Source of the DNA: Cupriavidus sp.
GTDB lineage: Bacteria > Pseudomonadota > Gammaproteobacteria > Burkholderiales > Burkholderiaceae
Direction of reading: 5' to 3'
Assembly (NCBI GenBank): GCA_031180665.1
Contig: JAPSLP010000001.1
Location: 186,001 to 250,000 of the forward strand
DNA: 64,000 nt
Below are positions 54,954 through 64,000 of the stretch, piece after piece. The stretch's first letter is position 1, and each line of letters opens with the position of its first letter. The notes beneath the pieces are model-generated. The model worked only from the letters and a program-made list of their open reading frames with translations. It searched no databases and was not told the origin of the DNA. Position numbers and translations under genes: made by a program.

Positions 54954-55928
54954 ATGGCGACCATGCAAGACCTCAACGATCTCTATCTCTATGCCCAGGT
55001 GGTCCAGCACGGCAGCTTTTCCGCCGCCAGCCGCGCCACCGGTGTGCCCAAGTCGCGGCTGAGCCGGCGCATCGCCCAGCTGGAAAAGGAACTCGGCGTG
55101 CAGCTGCTGCGCCGGACCACACGGCAGGTCCGCGTCACGCCGCTGGGCGAGGCGTTCTACGAGCGCTGCAAGGCGATGCTGTCCGAGGCGCAGGCCGCGC
55201 GCGACGTGGTCGAGCAAGCGCGCGCCCAGCCGGGCGGACATCTGCGCGTGGCGTGCGCGGTCGGCATCGCGCAGAACCTGCTGGCACCGTCGATCGGGCG
55301 CTTCATGCGCGAGAACCCGGGCGTGCAGGTCGAGATCGACGCCACCAACCGCCGCGTCGACGTGATCGGGGAGGGCTACGACCTGGCGCTGCGCGTGCGC
55401 GAAGTGCTCGACGACTCGTCGCTGGCGATCCGCACCTTCGGCTCCAGTCCGCTGACGCTGGTGGCCAGCCCCGGCCTGCTGGACGCGATCGGCCGTCCCC
55501 GCACGCCCAAGGCGCTGGCCGGCGTGCCCGGCGTCGGGCAGAAACCCCACGACGGGCGCCACGTATGGAACCTGTGCATCGGCGACGAGCCGCCCACGCA
55601 GATTCCCTACGATCCCCGCCTGGTCTGCGACGAGTTCGCCGTGCTGCTGTCGGCGGCGGTCGATGGCATTGGCGTTGCGATGCTGCCGCGCATGTATTGC
55701 AGCGAGGCGATCGCGCGCGGGGCTCTGGAGGTCCTGCTGCCGCAATGGCGCATGCCGGTCGGCACCTTGCACGCGGTATTCCCGTCGCGGCACGGCATGC
55801 CGCCGGCGGTGCGACGCTTCCTGGATTTCCTGACCGAGATCCTGCCGGAGAACGTTCGCCAGGCCGGCATGCAGCCGATGATGCCGCCAGGGATGCATCA
55901 GCCGCTGCCACCGACCGCGCCGGACTGA
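54954..55928 (+). CDS. LysR-family transcriptional regulator, probable regulator of azoR
   Basis: The 324-residue protein has an N-terminal helix-turn-helix (DLNDLYLYAQVVQHGSFSAA, then GVPKSRLSRRIAQLEKELG) and a LysR substrate domain from about 90. The PKSRLSRRI recognition helix is typical of the large CrgA/DsdC-like subgroup. A Pro/Met-rich C-terminal tail follows about residue 300. Its divergence from azoR suggests control by quinones or electrophiles, which is inference. Confidence 0.92.
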   Translation: MATMQDLNDLYLYAQVVQHGSFSAASRATGVPKSRLSRRIAQLEKELGVQLLRRTTRQVRVTPLGEAFYERCKAMLSEAQAARDVVEQARAQPGGHLRVACAVGIAQNLLAPSIGRFMRENPGVQVEIDATNRRVDVIGEGYDLALRVREVLDDSSLAIRTFGSSPLTLVASPGLLDAIGRPRTPKALAGVPGVGQKPHDGRHVWNLCIGDEPPTQIPYDPRLVCDEFAVLLSAAVDGIGVAMLPRMYCSEAIARGALEVLLPQWRMPVGTLHAVFPSRHGMPPAVRRFLDFLTEILPENVRQAGMQPMMPPGMHQPLPPTAPD

Positions 55929-56153
55929 TCTGCTGCAGGCTGGACGTGCGGCGGGGTGGGCATGCCGCGGTGTTGCGGTCCGCGCCACAACCCGCGCCCA
56001 GCAAGGGCTTGCCACGCATTTGCGGCTTTACCTTCACGCGAAGCGGCGCTAAGGTACAGGGGCCGCCTCGCGTGCAGCGCAAGGCGCCTACAACTTCCGC
56101 GCACGGATCGAACCGGGGACCCGTTTGCGTCAACCACCAAAGGAGTGACATCG

Positions 56154-56567
56154 ATGGCTGCTACTCATGGTTCGCAGGATCTGGGCAAGGCGGTGCTGCG
56201 CATCGTGCTGGGGATACTGATCCTGCTGCACGGCATCGCCAAGGTCATCAACGGCCCCGGGGGCATCGTGCAGATGGTCGATCAGGCGGGCCTGCCTTCC
56301 TTCATCGCCTATGGCGTCTACATCGGCGAAGTGCTGGCGCCCGTGCTGCTGATCATCGGCCTGTGGACGCGCGCCGCGGCGCTGGTGATCGTCGTCAACA
56401 TGCTGTTCGCGGTCGGCCTGGTCCATATGCATCAGCTGGGCATGCTGAACAAGAGCGGTGGCTGGGAGCTGGAGCTGCAGGGCATGTTCCTCGGCGCCGC
56501 GGTCGCGGTGATGCTGCTCGGCGCGGGCCGCTTCAGCGTCGGCGGCGCGGGCGGGCCGCTGAACTGA
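56154..56567 (+). CDS. DoxX family membrane protein
   Basis: The 137-residue protein has four helices beginning LGKAVLRIVLGILILLHGIA, with the DoxX pattern GLPSFIAYGVYIGEVLAPVLLIIGLWTR. ATG 56154 follows AAAGGAG. DoxX proteins take part in thiosulfate or redox membrane processes; the specific role is unknown. A short GC stem followed by TTTTTT at about 56570-56590 may terminate it. Confidence 0.92.
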   Translation: MAATHGSQDLGKAVLRIVLGILILLHGIAKVINGPGGIVQMVDQAGLPSFIAYGVYIGEVLAPVLLIIGLWTRAAALVIVVNMLFAVGLVHMHQLGMLNKSGGWELELQGMFLGAAVAVMLLGAGRFSVGGAGGPLN

Positions 56568-56663
56568 TCCGCTGCGCGCGGCGTTTTTTGCTTGTGGCAG
56601 GGCCGGCACCGGCGGCATAACCGCTACAATCGCTGCCCGTGGTTTTTTCGATGGCGTAGCGAT

Positions 56664-59600
56664 ATGGGTTTGGGCTGGTTCGGATTATCGACCTTCTGGC
56701 TATTGCCGCTGGCGTGGCGCATGGTGGCGCGCATGCTGGCGGGACAGCCGGTGTTTTCCGGGCCCGGCACGCTGCGCGTCTGGCTCGGCAGTGCGCTGAC
56801 GCTGTGCGCGAGCGCGGCGCTCGAAGCGCTGACCGCCAGTGCGTCGGCGTCTTCCGAGGTGGAGCCCGCCGCCACCTCCGGCGGCGCCGCCGGGGCAGGG
56901 GTGGCTGGCATCGCGGCCGACCTGTTCGGCTGGACCGGTGCGCTGCTGCTGATGCTCGGTGTGCTGGCGCTGGCCGCGCCGATGGTGTTCGGCGAAACCT
57001 GGCCCAGCCTGTTCGCACGCAAGCCGCGGCGCCATGCCGCTGCCACCGACGCGAGCGATGAAGCCATGCCGGCCGCCTCGCGGCCGGTGCGTGAAGCGTC
57101 CATGCCGGCTCCCGCGGCCACGCGCTGGACGCCGGTCGGCGACGACAGCACCCGACGGCCTACGGCCCGCCACAAGGGCATCGAAGCGGTATCGGCACGG
57201 CGCGCGCCGGCGTGGCAGCCTCCGCCGCGCACGCGCGTATCGCCGCCGCAGCCCGGCGAAATCTGGCTGCATCCGACGCAGCCGACCCGGTCCGTTCAAC
57301 CGGCCGCCGCGCCAGCACCGCAAGCGCCGCCAAGATCGGCGCCGGCCAGGGCCGTCGGCCCGGCTCCGTCGGCGCCATCGCGGCCCGCGGGCGTTGCGCC
57401 GGCGGCCGCCGCGGCGGCGACGACCTCCGCTGCCGCGGCCGCGTCCTCGCGTGGCCAACTGCGCGCCACTGTCGTTGCCAGTCCCTTCCATCAGCCGCAG
57501 CTGGGTTTGCGCAGCGCCATCACGACGTTGCCGGAAGCCCAGCCGCAGGCGCGGGCGGCAAGCGCTGTGCCTGCGCATGGCGCCAACGCGACCACGCCTT
57601 CCCCGGCCGCGGCTGCCGCGCTTGCCGCGCCTGCCACGGATAGGGGCGCCACCGCGCCAACCAATGCCGCAGCCGCGGCGCCAGTCGTCGCCGAACAGAT
57701 GGCCACGCCGGCGGCCCCCCATCCCACCGATGCCGAGCTCGCGGACGCGGAACAGACCGCGGCGTACGAGGCGATCCGCGCCGAGGCGCAGGCCTTGCTG
57801 GCCGAACTGCGCGCACTGGCCGGCGCGGAGGAAGGCGAGCCGCAGAGCGAGCCCGCGGTTGACGGCGCGCCAGGCGATCCGGGCGAAGCAGAGGACATCC
57901 CGGTCGCGGCGGGGGCCGAGGCTGCGCCAATGCAGCGCGAGGCCGCCACGTCCGCCGTGGCGCTGCCGGAGGCCGTCGAAGCGGAGCCGGAGCTAACTCC
58001 CGAGCCGGCGACCGTCGCGACGCCCACGGCAGCCTGGGAACCGCCGTGGGAGGAATCGGCCGAGGATATCGCCGCACCAGCGGCATCAGCGGCATCAGCG
58101 GCATCAGCGGCATCAGCGGCACCATCGGCATCAGCGGCACCATCGGCATCAGCGGCACCTGCCGCGACAACCGAACCGTCCGAACCGTCCGAACCGTCCG
58201 AACTGACGGAAACGACCGAACTCCCGCCGCCCCCGGTGCAAAAGCCCCGCATCGTGCTGCCGGCCGTGGTCGGCCGTGCCGTGCCGCTCGACGGCGCAGC
58301 GCAGCCCGCGGCCGCTCATGCCGAGGCGAAGCCTGCCACACCGGCTCAGCCGATCGTCCCGCCGGCGCCTCCCCGCATCGTCGACTACCGCCTGCCCGGC
58401 ATCGATCTGCTCGAACCGGCGGTCGAACACGCCGAGCAGGTCTCCGAGCAGCATCTGGCCGAAACCGGAGAGCTGATCGCGCAGCGCCTGGCCGAGTTCA
58501 AGGTGCCGGTGTCCGTGGTCGGCGCCTCGGCCGGTCCGGTCATCACGCGCTTCGAGGTCGAGCCTGCGATGGGCGTGCGTGGCGCGCAGGTGGTCGGGCT
58601 GATGAAGGATCTGGCGCGCGCGCTGGGCGTCAGCTCGATCCGCGTGGTCGAGACGATTCCGGGCAAGACCTGCATGGGTTTGGAGTTGCCCAACGCCCGC
58701 CGCGAAATGATCCGCCTGTCCGAGATCGTCGAGGCCTCGTCGTTCCAGGCCCATGCCTCGCGGCTGGTGCTGGCGATGGGCAAGGACATCACCGGCAATC
58801 CGGTGGTCACCGACTTGGCGCGCGCGCCGCACCTGCTGGTGGCCGGCACCACCGGTTCGGGCAAGTCGGTGGCGATCAACGCGATGATCCTGTCGATGCT
58901 GTACAAGGCCACGCCCGACGATGTGCGGATGATCATGATCGATCCGAAGATGCTCGAGCTGTCGGTCTACGAAGGCATTCCGCATCTGCTCGCACCGGTG
59001 GTCACCGACATGAAGCAGGCCGCGCATGCGCTGAACTGGTGTGTCGGCGAGATGGAGAAGCGCTATCGCTTGATGTCGGCGCTCGGCGTGCGCAACCTGG
59101 CCGGCTACAACCAGAAGATTCGCGCCGGGGAGGCCGCCGGCGACAAGGTCCGCAATCCCTTCTCGCTGACGCCCGACGCGCCCGAGCCGCTGTCGACGCT
59201 GCCGCTGATCGTGGTGGTGATCGACGAGCTGGCCGACCTGATGATGGTCGCCGGCAAGAAGATCGAGGAACTGATCGCGCGGCTGGCGCAGAAGGCGCGC
59301 GCCGCCGGCATCCACCTGATCCTGGCCACGCAGCGTCCGTCGGTCGATGTGATCACCGGCCTGATCAAGGCGAATATCCCGACCCGCGTGGCCTTCCAGG
59401 TCTCGTCGAAGATCGACTCGCGCACGATCCTGGACCAGATGGGCGCCGAAAGCCTGCTGGGGCAGGGCGACATGCTGTTCCTGCCGCCGGGCACCGGCTA
59501 TCCGCAACGGGTGCACGGCGCCTTCGCTGGCGACGACGAGGTGCATCGCGTGGTCGAGCACTGGAAGCAGTTCGGCGAACCGGACTACGACGATGCGATC

Positions 59601-59867
59601 CTGGCGCCGGATCCGGCCGAGGCGGGCGGTGGCGACCTGTTCGGGGATGGAGGCGGCGGCGATGCCGAAGCGGATCCGCTCTACGACGAGGCCGCCGCCT
59701 TCGTGGTGACCTCGCGCCGCGCCTCGATCTCGGCGGTGCAGCGCCATCTGCGCATCGGCTACAACCGCGCCGCGCGTCTGATCGAACAGATGGAGGTGGC
59801 GGGCCTGGTGTCGCCGATGGGACGCAATGGCGCGCGTGATGTGTTGGCGCCTGGGGGGCAGGAGTAA
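56664..59867 (+). CDS. ftsK: DNA translocase FtsK with very long low-complexity linker
   Basis: The 1067-residue protein starts at ATG 56664. About three membrane helices lie within the first 110 residues (fewer than E. coli's four). Residues about 120-570 are an Ala/Pro/Glu-rich linker with tandem repeats. The motor follows: [20 protein letters not shown], Walker A GTTGSGKS with K734, Walker [12 protein letters not shown], and [13 protein letters not shown]. The C-terminal gamma winged helix ([20 protein letters not shown]) should read polar KOPS sequences. It segregates chromosomes at the division septum. Confidence 0.95.
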   Translation: MGLGWFGLSTFWLLPLAWRMVARMLAGQPVFSGPGTLRVWLGSALTLCASAALEALTASASASSEVEPAATSGGAAGAGVAGIAADLFGWTGALLLMLGVLALAAPMVFGETWPSLFARKPRRHAAATDASDEAMPAASRPVREASMPAPAATRWTPVGDDSTRRPTARHKGIEAVSARRAPAWQPPPRTRVSPPQPGEIWLHPTQPTRSVQPAAAPAPQAPPRSAPARAVGPAPSAPSRPAGVAPAAAAAATTSAAAAASSRGQLRATVVASPFHQPQLGLRSAITTLPEAQPQARAASAVPAHGANATTPSPAAAAALAAPATDRGATAPTNAAAAAPVVAEQMATPAAPHPTDAELADAEQTAAYEAIRAEAQALLAELRALAGAEEGEPQSEPAVDGAPGDPGEAEDIPVAAGAEAAPMQREAATSAVALPEAVEAEPELTPEPATVATPTAAWEPPWEESAEDIAAPAASAASAASAASAAPSASAAPSASAAPAATTEPSEPSEPSELTETTELPPPPVQKPRIVLPAVVGRAVPLDGAAQPAAAHAEAKPATPAQPIVPPAPPRIVDYRLPGIDLLEPAVEHAEQVSEQHLAETGELIAQRLAEFKVPVSVVGASAGPVITRFEVEPAMGVRGAQVVGLMKDLARALGVSSIRVVETIPGKTCMGLELPNARREMIRLSEIVEASSFQAHASRLVLAMGKDITGNPVVTDLARAPHLLVAGTTGSGKSVAINAMILSMLYKATPDDVRMIMIDPKMLELSVYEGIPHLLAPVVTDMKQAAHALNWCVGEMEKRYRLMSALGVRNLAGYNQKIRAGEAAGDKVRNPFSLTPDAPEPLSTLPLIVVVIDELADLMMVAGKKIEELIARLAQKARAAGIHLILATQRPSVDVITGLIKANIPTRVAFQVSSKIDSRTILDQMGAESLLGQGDMLFLPPGTGYPQRVHGAFAGDDEVHRVVEHWKQFGEPDYDDAILAPDPAEAGGGDLFGDGGGGDAEADPLYDEAAAFVVTSRRASISAVQRHLRIGYNRAARLIEQMEVAGLVSPMGRNGARDVLAPGGQE
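58081..58199 (+). repeat. Tandem repeats in the FtsK linker
   Basis: The array starts as four 9-base CGGCATCAG units. It continues as an 18-base GGCACCATCGGCATCAGC unit repeated about twice, then GAACCGTCC three times at the end. It encodes AAS-type and EPS-type repeats and keeps frame whatever the copy number. Confidence 0.88.
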
Positions 59868-59894
59868 GGAAGAGCGGGAGGGTTGGCAAGCGCG

Positions 59895-59940
59895 GTTTGC
59901 CCTCTCCCCCGGCCCCTCTCCCGCAAGCGGGCGAGGGGAG
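59895..59940. repeat. Palindromic intergenic repeat (family A)
   Basis: CCCCTCTCCCGCAAGCGGGC with its right arm GAGGGG spans 59913-59938, preceded by TTGCCCTCTCCCCCGG. It lies just after ftsK between convergent genes. Confidence 0.85.
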
Positions 59941-60080
59941 GTATCGCCTGCGCCGGCATGGCCGCCAGCGAAGGCAGGATTCTCGTTCGGTCGCCACTGC
60001 GAAGCTTTTGCTTCAAACGGCCCAGTTATCGCAAATGGCGCGTCATCGGCCACATGCGATATCCCACAGCGGACAGGCTT

Positions 60081-61247
60081 TCAGGCGGCAGGGATCACCG
60101 GCTCGCCCAGATTGAGCATCAACCGGTTCGCCCACGCAAAGATTGCGATCGCGTGAATGCCGTCGAGGATCTCGGCGTCGCTCAAGCCCACTTCGCGCAA
60201 GGCGGCCAGCGAGGCCGCGCCGATGCGGTCCGGTTGCTCGGTCAGCGCGACCGAGAAGCGGGCGATGGCCTGTTCGCGCGCGTTGGTGCCGGCCGTGCGG
60301 GGATTGTCGAAGACCTGGGCGATCACGTCGTTGCGCTTGGCCAGCTGTTCGAAGCGTTGCGCATGGACCGAGGCGCAGTAGACGCAGCCGTTGATGCACG
60401 ACACCACGGTGCTGGCGAGTTCCCGCTCGGCGCGCGCCATGCCGCCGGGCGCGTACATGATCGCGTTGAAGGCCGCCGAGCGCTGCCGCAGGATTTCCGG
60501 CTGGTGCACCAGGAACAGGTAGTAGTCGGAGACCTTGGCCTTCGGATGGCTTTCCTCCAGCACCGCGATCTGCTCGGGCGTGGCGCGCTCGACCGGCACC
60601 ACGTCGAGCCAGGCCTTCCAGTCCAGCACTTCGTTGGTGAAGCCGTTCAAGCGAATGGTGTCGCCCGGCTGCGTGGTCGCCGGCGCAGCGGGCGCATTCG
60701 AGGCCGGCAGCGCTTCGCCTGTCGACGCGCCGCTCAAGGCCCCCAGGCCGGCGACCAGTCGCGCCTGGTACGACAGGAAGGCGATCAGTTGCGCCAGCGT
60801 GACGACCTCGGGCGTCGACAGCCCGGCGGCCGGCAGGCTGAGCAGCGCGGCGCGGTCGCCTTCGACCGGCTTTTCGATCAGCTTCTGCGTGAAAGCGAGC
60901 ATCGCGCGCAGCCGTGCATCGGCCACGGCATCGAGGCGGGCGCCATCGACCGCCGCCACGGTTTGCGCATCGGCGCCGGCCTGCTGCAGGCGGTCCAGGT
61001 AGTGCGCGGCCAGTTCGGCCGACGGCGTCAGCCGCGACGCATACAGCGCGACGGCCAGCCGTTCGGCCAGCGTCAGTCCGGGCAGGGCCGGATCGAACAA
61101 TGCGCGATAGCTGCCTTCGGTGGCGACGGCGACCTTGCCGCGCTGGTGGCGCAGCGCATGCGTGTCGCTGCCGGCGGCCAGGCCGGCGAGGCGGTCGATC
61201 AGGTCGAGTTCGGTGGTGGGGGTGGCTTGGGGGGACGAAGCGGTCAT
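60081..61247 (-). CDS. Double carboxymuconolactone-decarboxylase-domain protein (alkylhydroperoxidase-like fusion)
   Basis: The 388-residue protein joins two helical CMD/AhpD-like domains. The first, about 1-180 (LIDRLAGLAAGSDTHALRHQ, then YLDRLQQAGADAQTVAAVDG), lacks a CxxC. The second, about 200-388, has the redox motif CVYCASVH with C288, C291 and H295. An Ala/Pro-rich linker near 175-195 joins them. The halves resemble the separate Avi_7170 and Avi_7169 families, here fused. A peroxidase-like role is likely for the second domain. A flavin monooxygenase gene lies upstream on the same strand. Confidence 0.85.
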   Translation of the reverse strand: MTASSPQATPTTELDLIDRLAGLAAGSDTHALRHQRGKVAVATEGSYRALFDPALPGLTLAERLAVALYASRLTPSAELAAHYLDRLQQAGADAQTVAAVDGARLDAVADARLRAMLAFTQKLIEKPVEGDRAALLSLPAAGLSTPEVVTLAQLIAFLSYQARLVAGLGALSGASTGEALPASNAPAAPATTQPGDTIRLNGFTNEVLDWKAWLDVVPVERATPEQIAVLEESHPKAKVSDYYLFLVHQPEILRQRSAAFNAIMYAPGGMARAERELASTVVSCINGCVYCASVHAQRFEQLAKRNDVIAQVFDNPRTAGTNAREQAIARFSVALTEQPDRIGAASLAALREVGLSDAEILDGIHAIAIFAWANRLMLNLGEPVIPAA

Positions 61248-61326
61248 GGTGTCAGGCAGGAAAGGTAAGCGGTGAGCGGGGAAGCGCGGCGGCCATCAGC
61301 TTGCCGACCAAGTATCAGCGGCCATC

Positions 61327-61400
61327 ACGTCGCTCCCGCGAAAGCGGGAATCCAGCGTCTTTGCAAGCCACTGGGTCCCCGCATGCGGGGGACGACAGCG
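61327..61400. repeat. Paired palindromic intergenic repeat (family B)
   Basis: A copy with core CTCCCGCGAAAGCGGGAATC (near 61333) faces one with core GTCCCCGCATGCGGGGGAC (61375-61393) in the opposite sense. It separates the CMD protein from the monooxygenase gene. Confidence 0.85.
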
Positions 61401-61417
61401 TTTGACAAGGAACTGGG

Positions 61418-62899
61418 TCATTCGCCTGGCTGCGCAGACGTGCGCACAGGCGGCGGCGCCGGCGTCCATTCGTCGCCGAACAGCTCCGGTTCCGCATAGG
61501 TCTGCAAGGCGGCGAAATGCGTTTCGACGTCTTCCTGGTACAGCAGCGCCGCAATGCCCTGTCCCAGCCGACGGGCGCCGTCGCTGATGGCGGGGATATC
61601 GCCGGAGATCGTGCCGTGCGACAGCGCGGCCGGATAGCAGAAGCAGTGCACGCGCGACAGGCCGGGACAGGCGCCGGGCGTCTTCTCCTGGAACTCGAAC
61701 ACCGGGCCGAGATCAGGCGAATCGCTCAGTTCCTGATCGTCCTGTCCCGCCGGCGGCTGGAAGCGGTCGCGCCACAGCCGGATCTGCGGCGCGATCACGG
61801 AAAACTCGGGGCGCGCGCCGAAATCCACGCGAAAGCCCGTCGACAGCACCAGGAAGTCCAGTTCGAACACGCCCTTGGCGGTGCGCACGTGCAGCGTGTC
61901 GTCGCGGACGTCGATCCGCTCGATCGGACAGCCGACATGGAAGCGCGCATTGTCGTGCCGCGAGACGCGCAGTGTGCTGCCGCGCGGCGGCGGCACCTGT
62001 TCGCTGTTGATGTAATGGCGCAGCCGCCATTTCCATGCATCCGGCAGCCCGTAGTGGCCGTGCGTCAGCCCGGGATTGCCGGACCCCTTGCTCTTGTTGA
62101 CGCGCGGAATCTCGGCGCGGCGGATCAGCAGGTCGACGCTGGCCGCTCCGGCCTCCAGCGCGGTGGCGGCGCTGTCCATCGCGGATGCGCCGGCGCCGAC
62201 CACGCCGACGCGCTTGCCGCGCAGCAGCCGGTAATCCATCGGATCGGACGAGTGGGCCCACAGGTGGGGCGGCAGATGCTGCGCGAAGGCCGGCAGCAGC
62301 GGGCCGCCCAGGCCATCGCGGCCGGTGGCCAGCACCACACGCCGCGCCATCACGCGCAGCGGACCGGCCGGCGTCGTCATCCGCAATTCGACCAGGCCGT
62401 CCGCACGCGGCAGCAAGGTATCGACGGTGTGTTCGTTGGCGACATCGAGCTCGAGCACCTGCCGATACCAGCGCAGATAGTCCATCCATTGCAGGCGCGG
62501 AATCTTGTCGAGCGCGTCCCAGGCCGCCGTGCCGAACTGCGCCTCGTACCAGGCGCGGAAGGTCAGCGCCGGCAGGCCCAGTGCCGGGCCGGTCAGCTGC
62601 TTGGGCGAGCGCAGCGTCTCCATCCGTGCGGTGGTGGCCCACGGCCCTTCGAACCCCGCCGGGGCACGGTCGAAGATGCGCGCATCGATACCCAGGTGCT
62701 TGAGCGTCGCGCTGGCGGCCAGGCCGGCCATGCCGCCACCGATGATGGCGACGTCCAGCACCGGCGCGCCGTCGAACTGGCGCGGCGGCACCCACGGCTT
62801 GGCGGGCAGGTCCAGCCAGGCGAGGTCCTGGCGCAGACGGGCTTCCAGCGCCGGCAGGCCGGCGGGAGCGGAAGAGAGAGAAGGTTCGGTGGTGGACAT
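61418..62899 (-). CDS. Flavin-containing NAD(P)H-dependent monooxygenase-like protein
   Basis: The 493-residue flavoprotein starts at ATG 62899; GTG 62908 is an alternative. Two Rossmann motifs are present: FAD-binding VAIIGGGMAGLAAS and NADPH-binding VGVVGAGASAMDSAA, with the flavoprotein link HLWAHSSDPMDYRLL and an ATG-like LVLSTGFRVDF. It resembles FMO/Baeyer-Villiger-type enzymes, though a full BVMO fingerprint is not evident. It is 21 bases downstream of the LysR gene and probably cotranscribed with it and perhaps with the CMD gene. Confidence 0.88.
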   Translation of the reverse strand: MSTTEPSLSSAPAGLPALEARLRQDLAWLDLPAKPWVPPRQFDGAPVLDVAIIGGGMAGLAASATLKHLGIDARIFDRAPAGFEGPWATTARMETLRSPKQLTGPALGLPALTFRAWYEAQFGTAAWDALDKIPRLQWMDYLRWYRQVLELDVANEHTVDTLLPRADGLVELRMTTPAGPLRVMARRVVLATGRDGLGGPLLPAFAQHLPPHLWAHSSDPMDYRLLRGKRVGVVGAGASAMDSAATALEAGAASVDLLIRRAEIPRVNKSKGSGNPGLTHGHYGLPDAWKWRLRHYINSEQVPPPRGSTLRVSRHDNARFHVGCPIERIDVRDDTLHVRTAKGVFELDFLVLSTGFRVDFGARPEFSVIAPQIRLWRDRFQPPAGQDDQELSDSPDLGPVFEFQEKTPGACPGLSRVHCFCYPAALSHGTISGDIPAISDGARRLGQGIAALLYQEDVETHFAALQTYAEPELFGDEWTPAPPPVRTSAQPGE

Positions 62900-62920
62900 C
62901 TGGGTCACGTCAGGCGGACA

Positions 62921-63970
62921 TCAATCGTTCTGTCTGGTCAGGGCAGGCTGGGCGGACCGCTGGCGTTGGCGCGCGCCGGTGCGGGACGATTCGCCAGGGG
63001 CGCCGCCCGTGTCCTCACCGGCGTCGCTGCCCGCTCCGTATGGCGGCACCACGCTGTCGCCATCGCGGGCATCGCGGCGAATGAAGCCGGGCAACAACCG
63101 CGCCGCGGCCAGCGCCAGCTGTTCGGTCAGGCTCTGCACGGCCGGCGTCGGCGGTCGCCCCTGCGGGGTGATCACGCAGAAATGAAAGGGGATCGGCACG
63201 TCGATCGGCCGCACCGCCACGCCATCGACCGGAAAGCCATAGGCCGTCACGGGTTCGAGCACGGCAAGCCCGAGACCGGCGCGGACCAGCGCCAGCGCGT
63301 TCAGCGAGGTATTGGTATCGATCCGGCGCGGCACCGCGATGCCGGCGGTCTCCAGCGCCCGATCCACCAGCTGGCGCAGCCGGTACGGGTTCTGCATCGT
63401 CACCAGCGCGCGTTCGGCGCAGGCGGCCAGCGGCACGGTATCGGCAGCCGCCAGCGGGTCGTCGATGGCCAGCGCGGCCACGCACTGGGCCTCGCCGACC
63501 CAGTGCACCGCCACGCCGCGATGCTCGAGCGGCAAGCTGGTGACGCCGACCTCGGCGGCGCCGGTCAGCACCGCGTGCACGACCTTCTCGGGCGAGGCGC
63601 TGTGCAGATGAATCTGCGCCGGCAGCGCGGGATCGGCCGCCAGCGCGGCCGGCACCAGACCGGCGGCCAGCGCCGGGGTCGCCACCACATTGAGCGAGCG
63701 GCTGCCTTCGCGGCCGATCACCGCCGCGCTGGCGCGGATCTGCTGCATGCCGAGCAGCACCGGCTCGACTTCCTCGTACAGCAGGAAACCGCGCTCGGTC
63801 GGGCTGACGCGCGGCCCGCTGCGGGCGAACAGCGCAAAGCCCAGCTCGCTCTCCAGCTCCTGGATCGAGCGCGTGATCGCCGGCTGCGAGCGGCCCAGCA
63901 GGCGGCCGGCAGCGGTGACGCTGCCGGTCGACATCACTGCGGCGAAGGCTTCGAGCTGGCGGATTTCCAT
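62921..63970 (-). CDS. LysR-family transcriptional regulator
   Basis: The 349-residue protein starts at ATG 63970 (MEIRQLEAFAAVMSTGSVTA); an in-frame ATG five codons earlier (63985) is possible. The helix-turn-helix GRSQPAITRSIQELESELGF is clear, followed by the LysR effector domain to about 285. A hydrophilic C-terminal tail of roughly 50 residues is unusual. It lies in the same direction as the monooxygenase rather than divergent, so autoregulation of a joint operon is likely. Confidence 0.92.
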   Translation of the reverse strand: MEIRQLEAFAAVMSTGSVTAAGRLLGRSQPAITRSIQELESELGFALFARSGPRVSPTERGFLLYEEVEPVLLGMQQIRASAAVIGREGSRSLNVVATPALAAGLVPAALAADPALPAQIHLHSASPEKVVHAVLTGAAEVGVTSLPLEHRGVAVHWVGEAQCVAALAIDDPLAAADTVPLAACAERALVTMQNPYRLRQLVDRALETAGIAVPRRIDTNTSLNALALVRAGLGLAVLEPVTAYGFPVDGVAVRPIDVPIPFHFCVITPQGRPPTPAVQSLTEQLALAAARLLPGFIRRDARDGDSVVPPYGAGSDAGEDTGGAPGESSRTGARQRQRSAQPALTRQND

Positions 63971-64000
63971 GGTCGCGGGCGGCAACGGATCGATCGTCGA

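Noticed and set aside
56569-56590. Intrinsic terminator after the DoxX gene
   Set aside because: The stem CCGC/GCGG is only four pairs, although a T-tract follows; too weak to list as a feature.

Overview
The window looks like chromosome of a high-GC betaproteobacterium of the Burkholderiaceae (Cupriavidus/Ralstonia type). The basis is the very GC-rich third-codon positions, the yciB-bolA-ppiC, ygfZ/mltG-tmk-holB-tatD and selO-msrB neighbourhoods, a Bug/TctC-type binding protein, and many LIV-type ABC and CoA-dependent catabolic genes. This is judged from reading the sequence only. I saw no rRNA, tRNA or CRISPR array.

Layout. (1) 1-4920 is an accessory array: three DUF6708-like membrane proteins alternate with two nearly identical TonB-C-domain-like exported proteins. 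A frameshifted scrap (2912-3099) resembles the C-terminus of a VasX/BTH_I2691-type type VI secretion effector. The array looks like a repeatedly duplicated effector/immunity locus whose effector lies upstream of the window or has been lost. (2) 4943-8057 is a purine-salvage module: a LysR regulator divergent from an NCS2 permease and a guanine-deaminase-like enzyme. (3) 8115-15553 is mostly housekeeping: a DMT transporter, SlyX, a DUF1439 protein, PpiC, BolA, YciB, MsrB and SelO, broken by a repeat-rich 0.8 kb gap. (4) 16016-22992 is an acyl-CoA ligase plus complete five-gene LIV-type ABC importer operon ending in a strong terminator. (5) 23326-36811 is a long same-strand beta-oxidation and acyl-CoA catabolism cluster: hydratase/dehydrogenase fusion, thiolase, acyl-CoA dehydrogenase, two SDRs, two thioesterases, a serine hydrolase, an MDR reductase, an aldolase and an epoxide-hydrolase-like enzyme, with a nicotinamidase inside. 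(6) 36859-41604 holds a macrodomain protein, an iron alcohol dehydrogenase, an HSL-type esterase, a Bug-type binding protein and a thioesterase. (7) 41695-42969 encodes a YopH-like protein tyrosine phosphatase, a candidate effector with an atypical active site. (8) 43157-59867 returns to core genes: GNAT, MFS, NRDE protein, ygfZ, mltG, tmk, holB, tatD, ankyrin protein, egtB, azoR/LysR, DoxX and ftsK. (9) 60081-63970 is a minus-strand set of a double carboxymuconolactone-decarboxylase-domain protein, a flavin monooxygenase and a LysR regulator.

Links between regions. The palindrome GAACG-N2-CGTTC occurs upstream of the fad-like operon and of the esterase, with a one-mismatch copy upstream of the acyl-CoA ligase, suggesting one TetR-type lipid regulon. 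The LIV importer has coordinated changes predicted to make one of its two ATP sites degenerate. The window also carries two families of paired palindromic intergenic repeats and at least eight short tandem repeats of 9-33 bp, several inside the 5' ends or linkers of genes.
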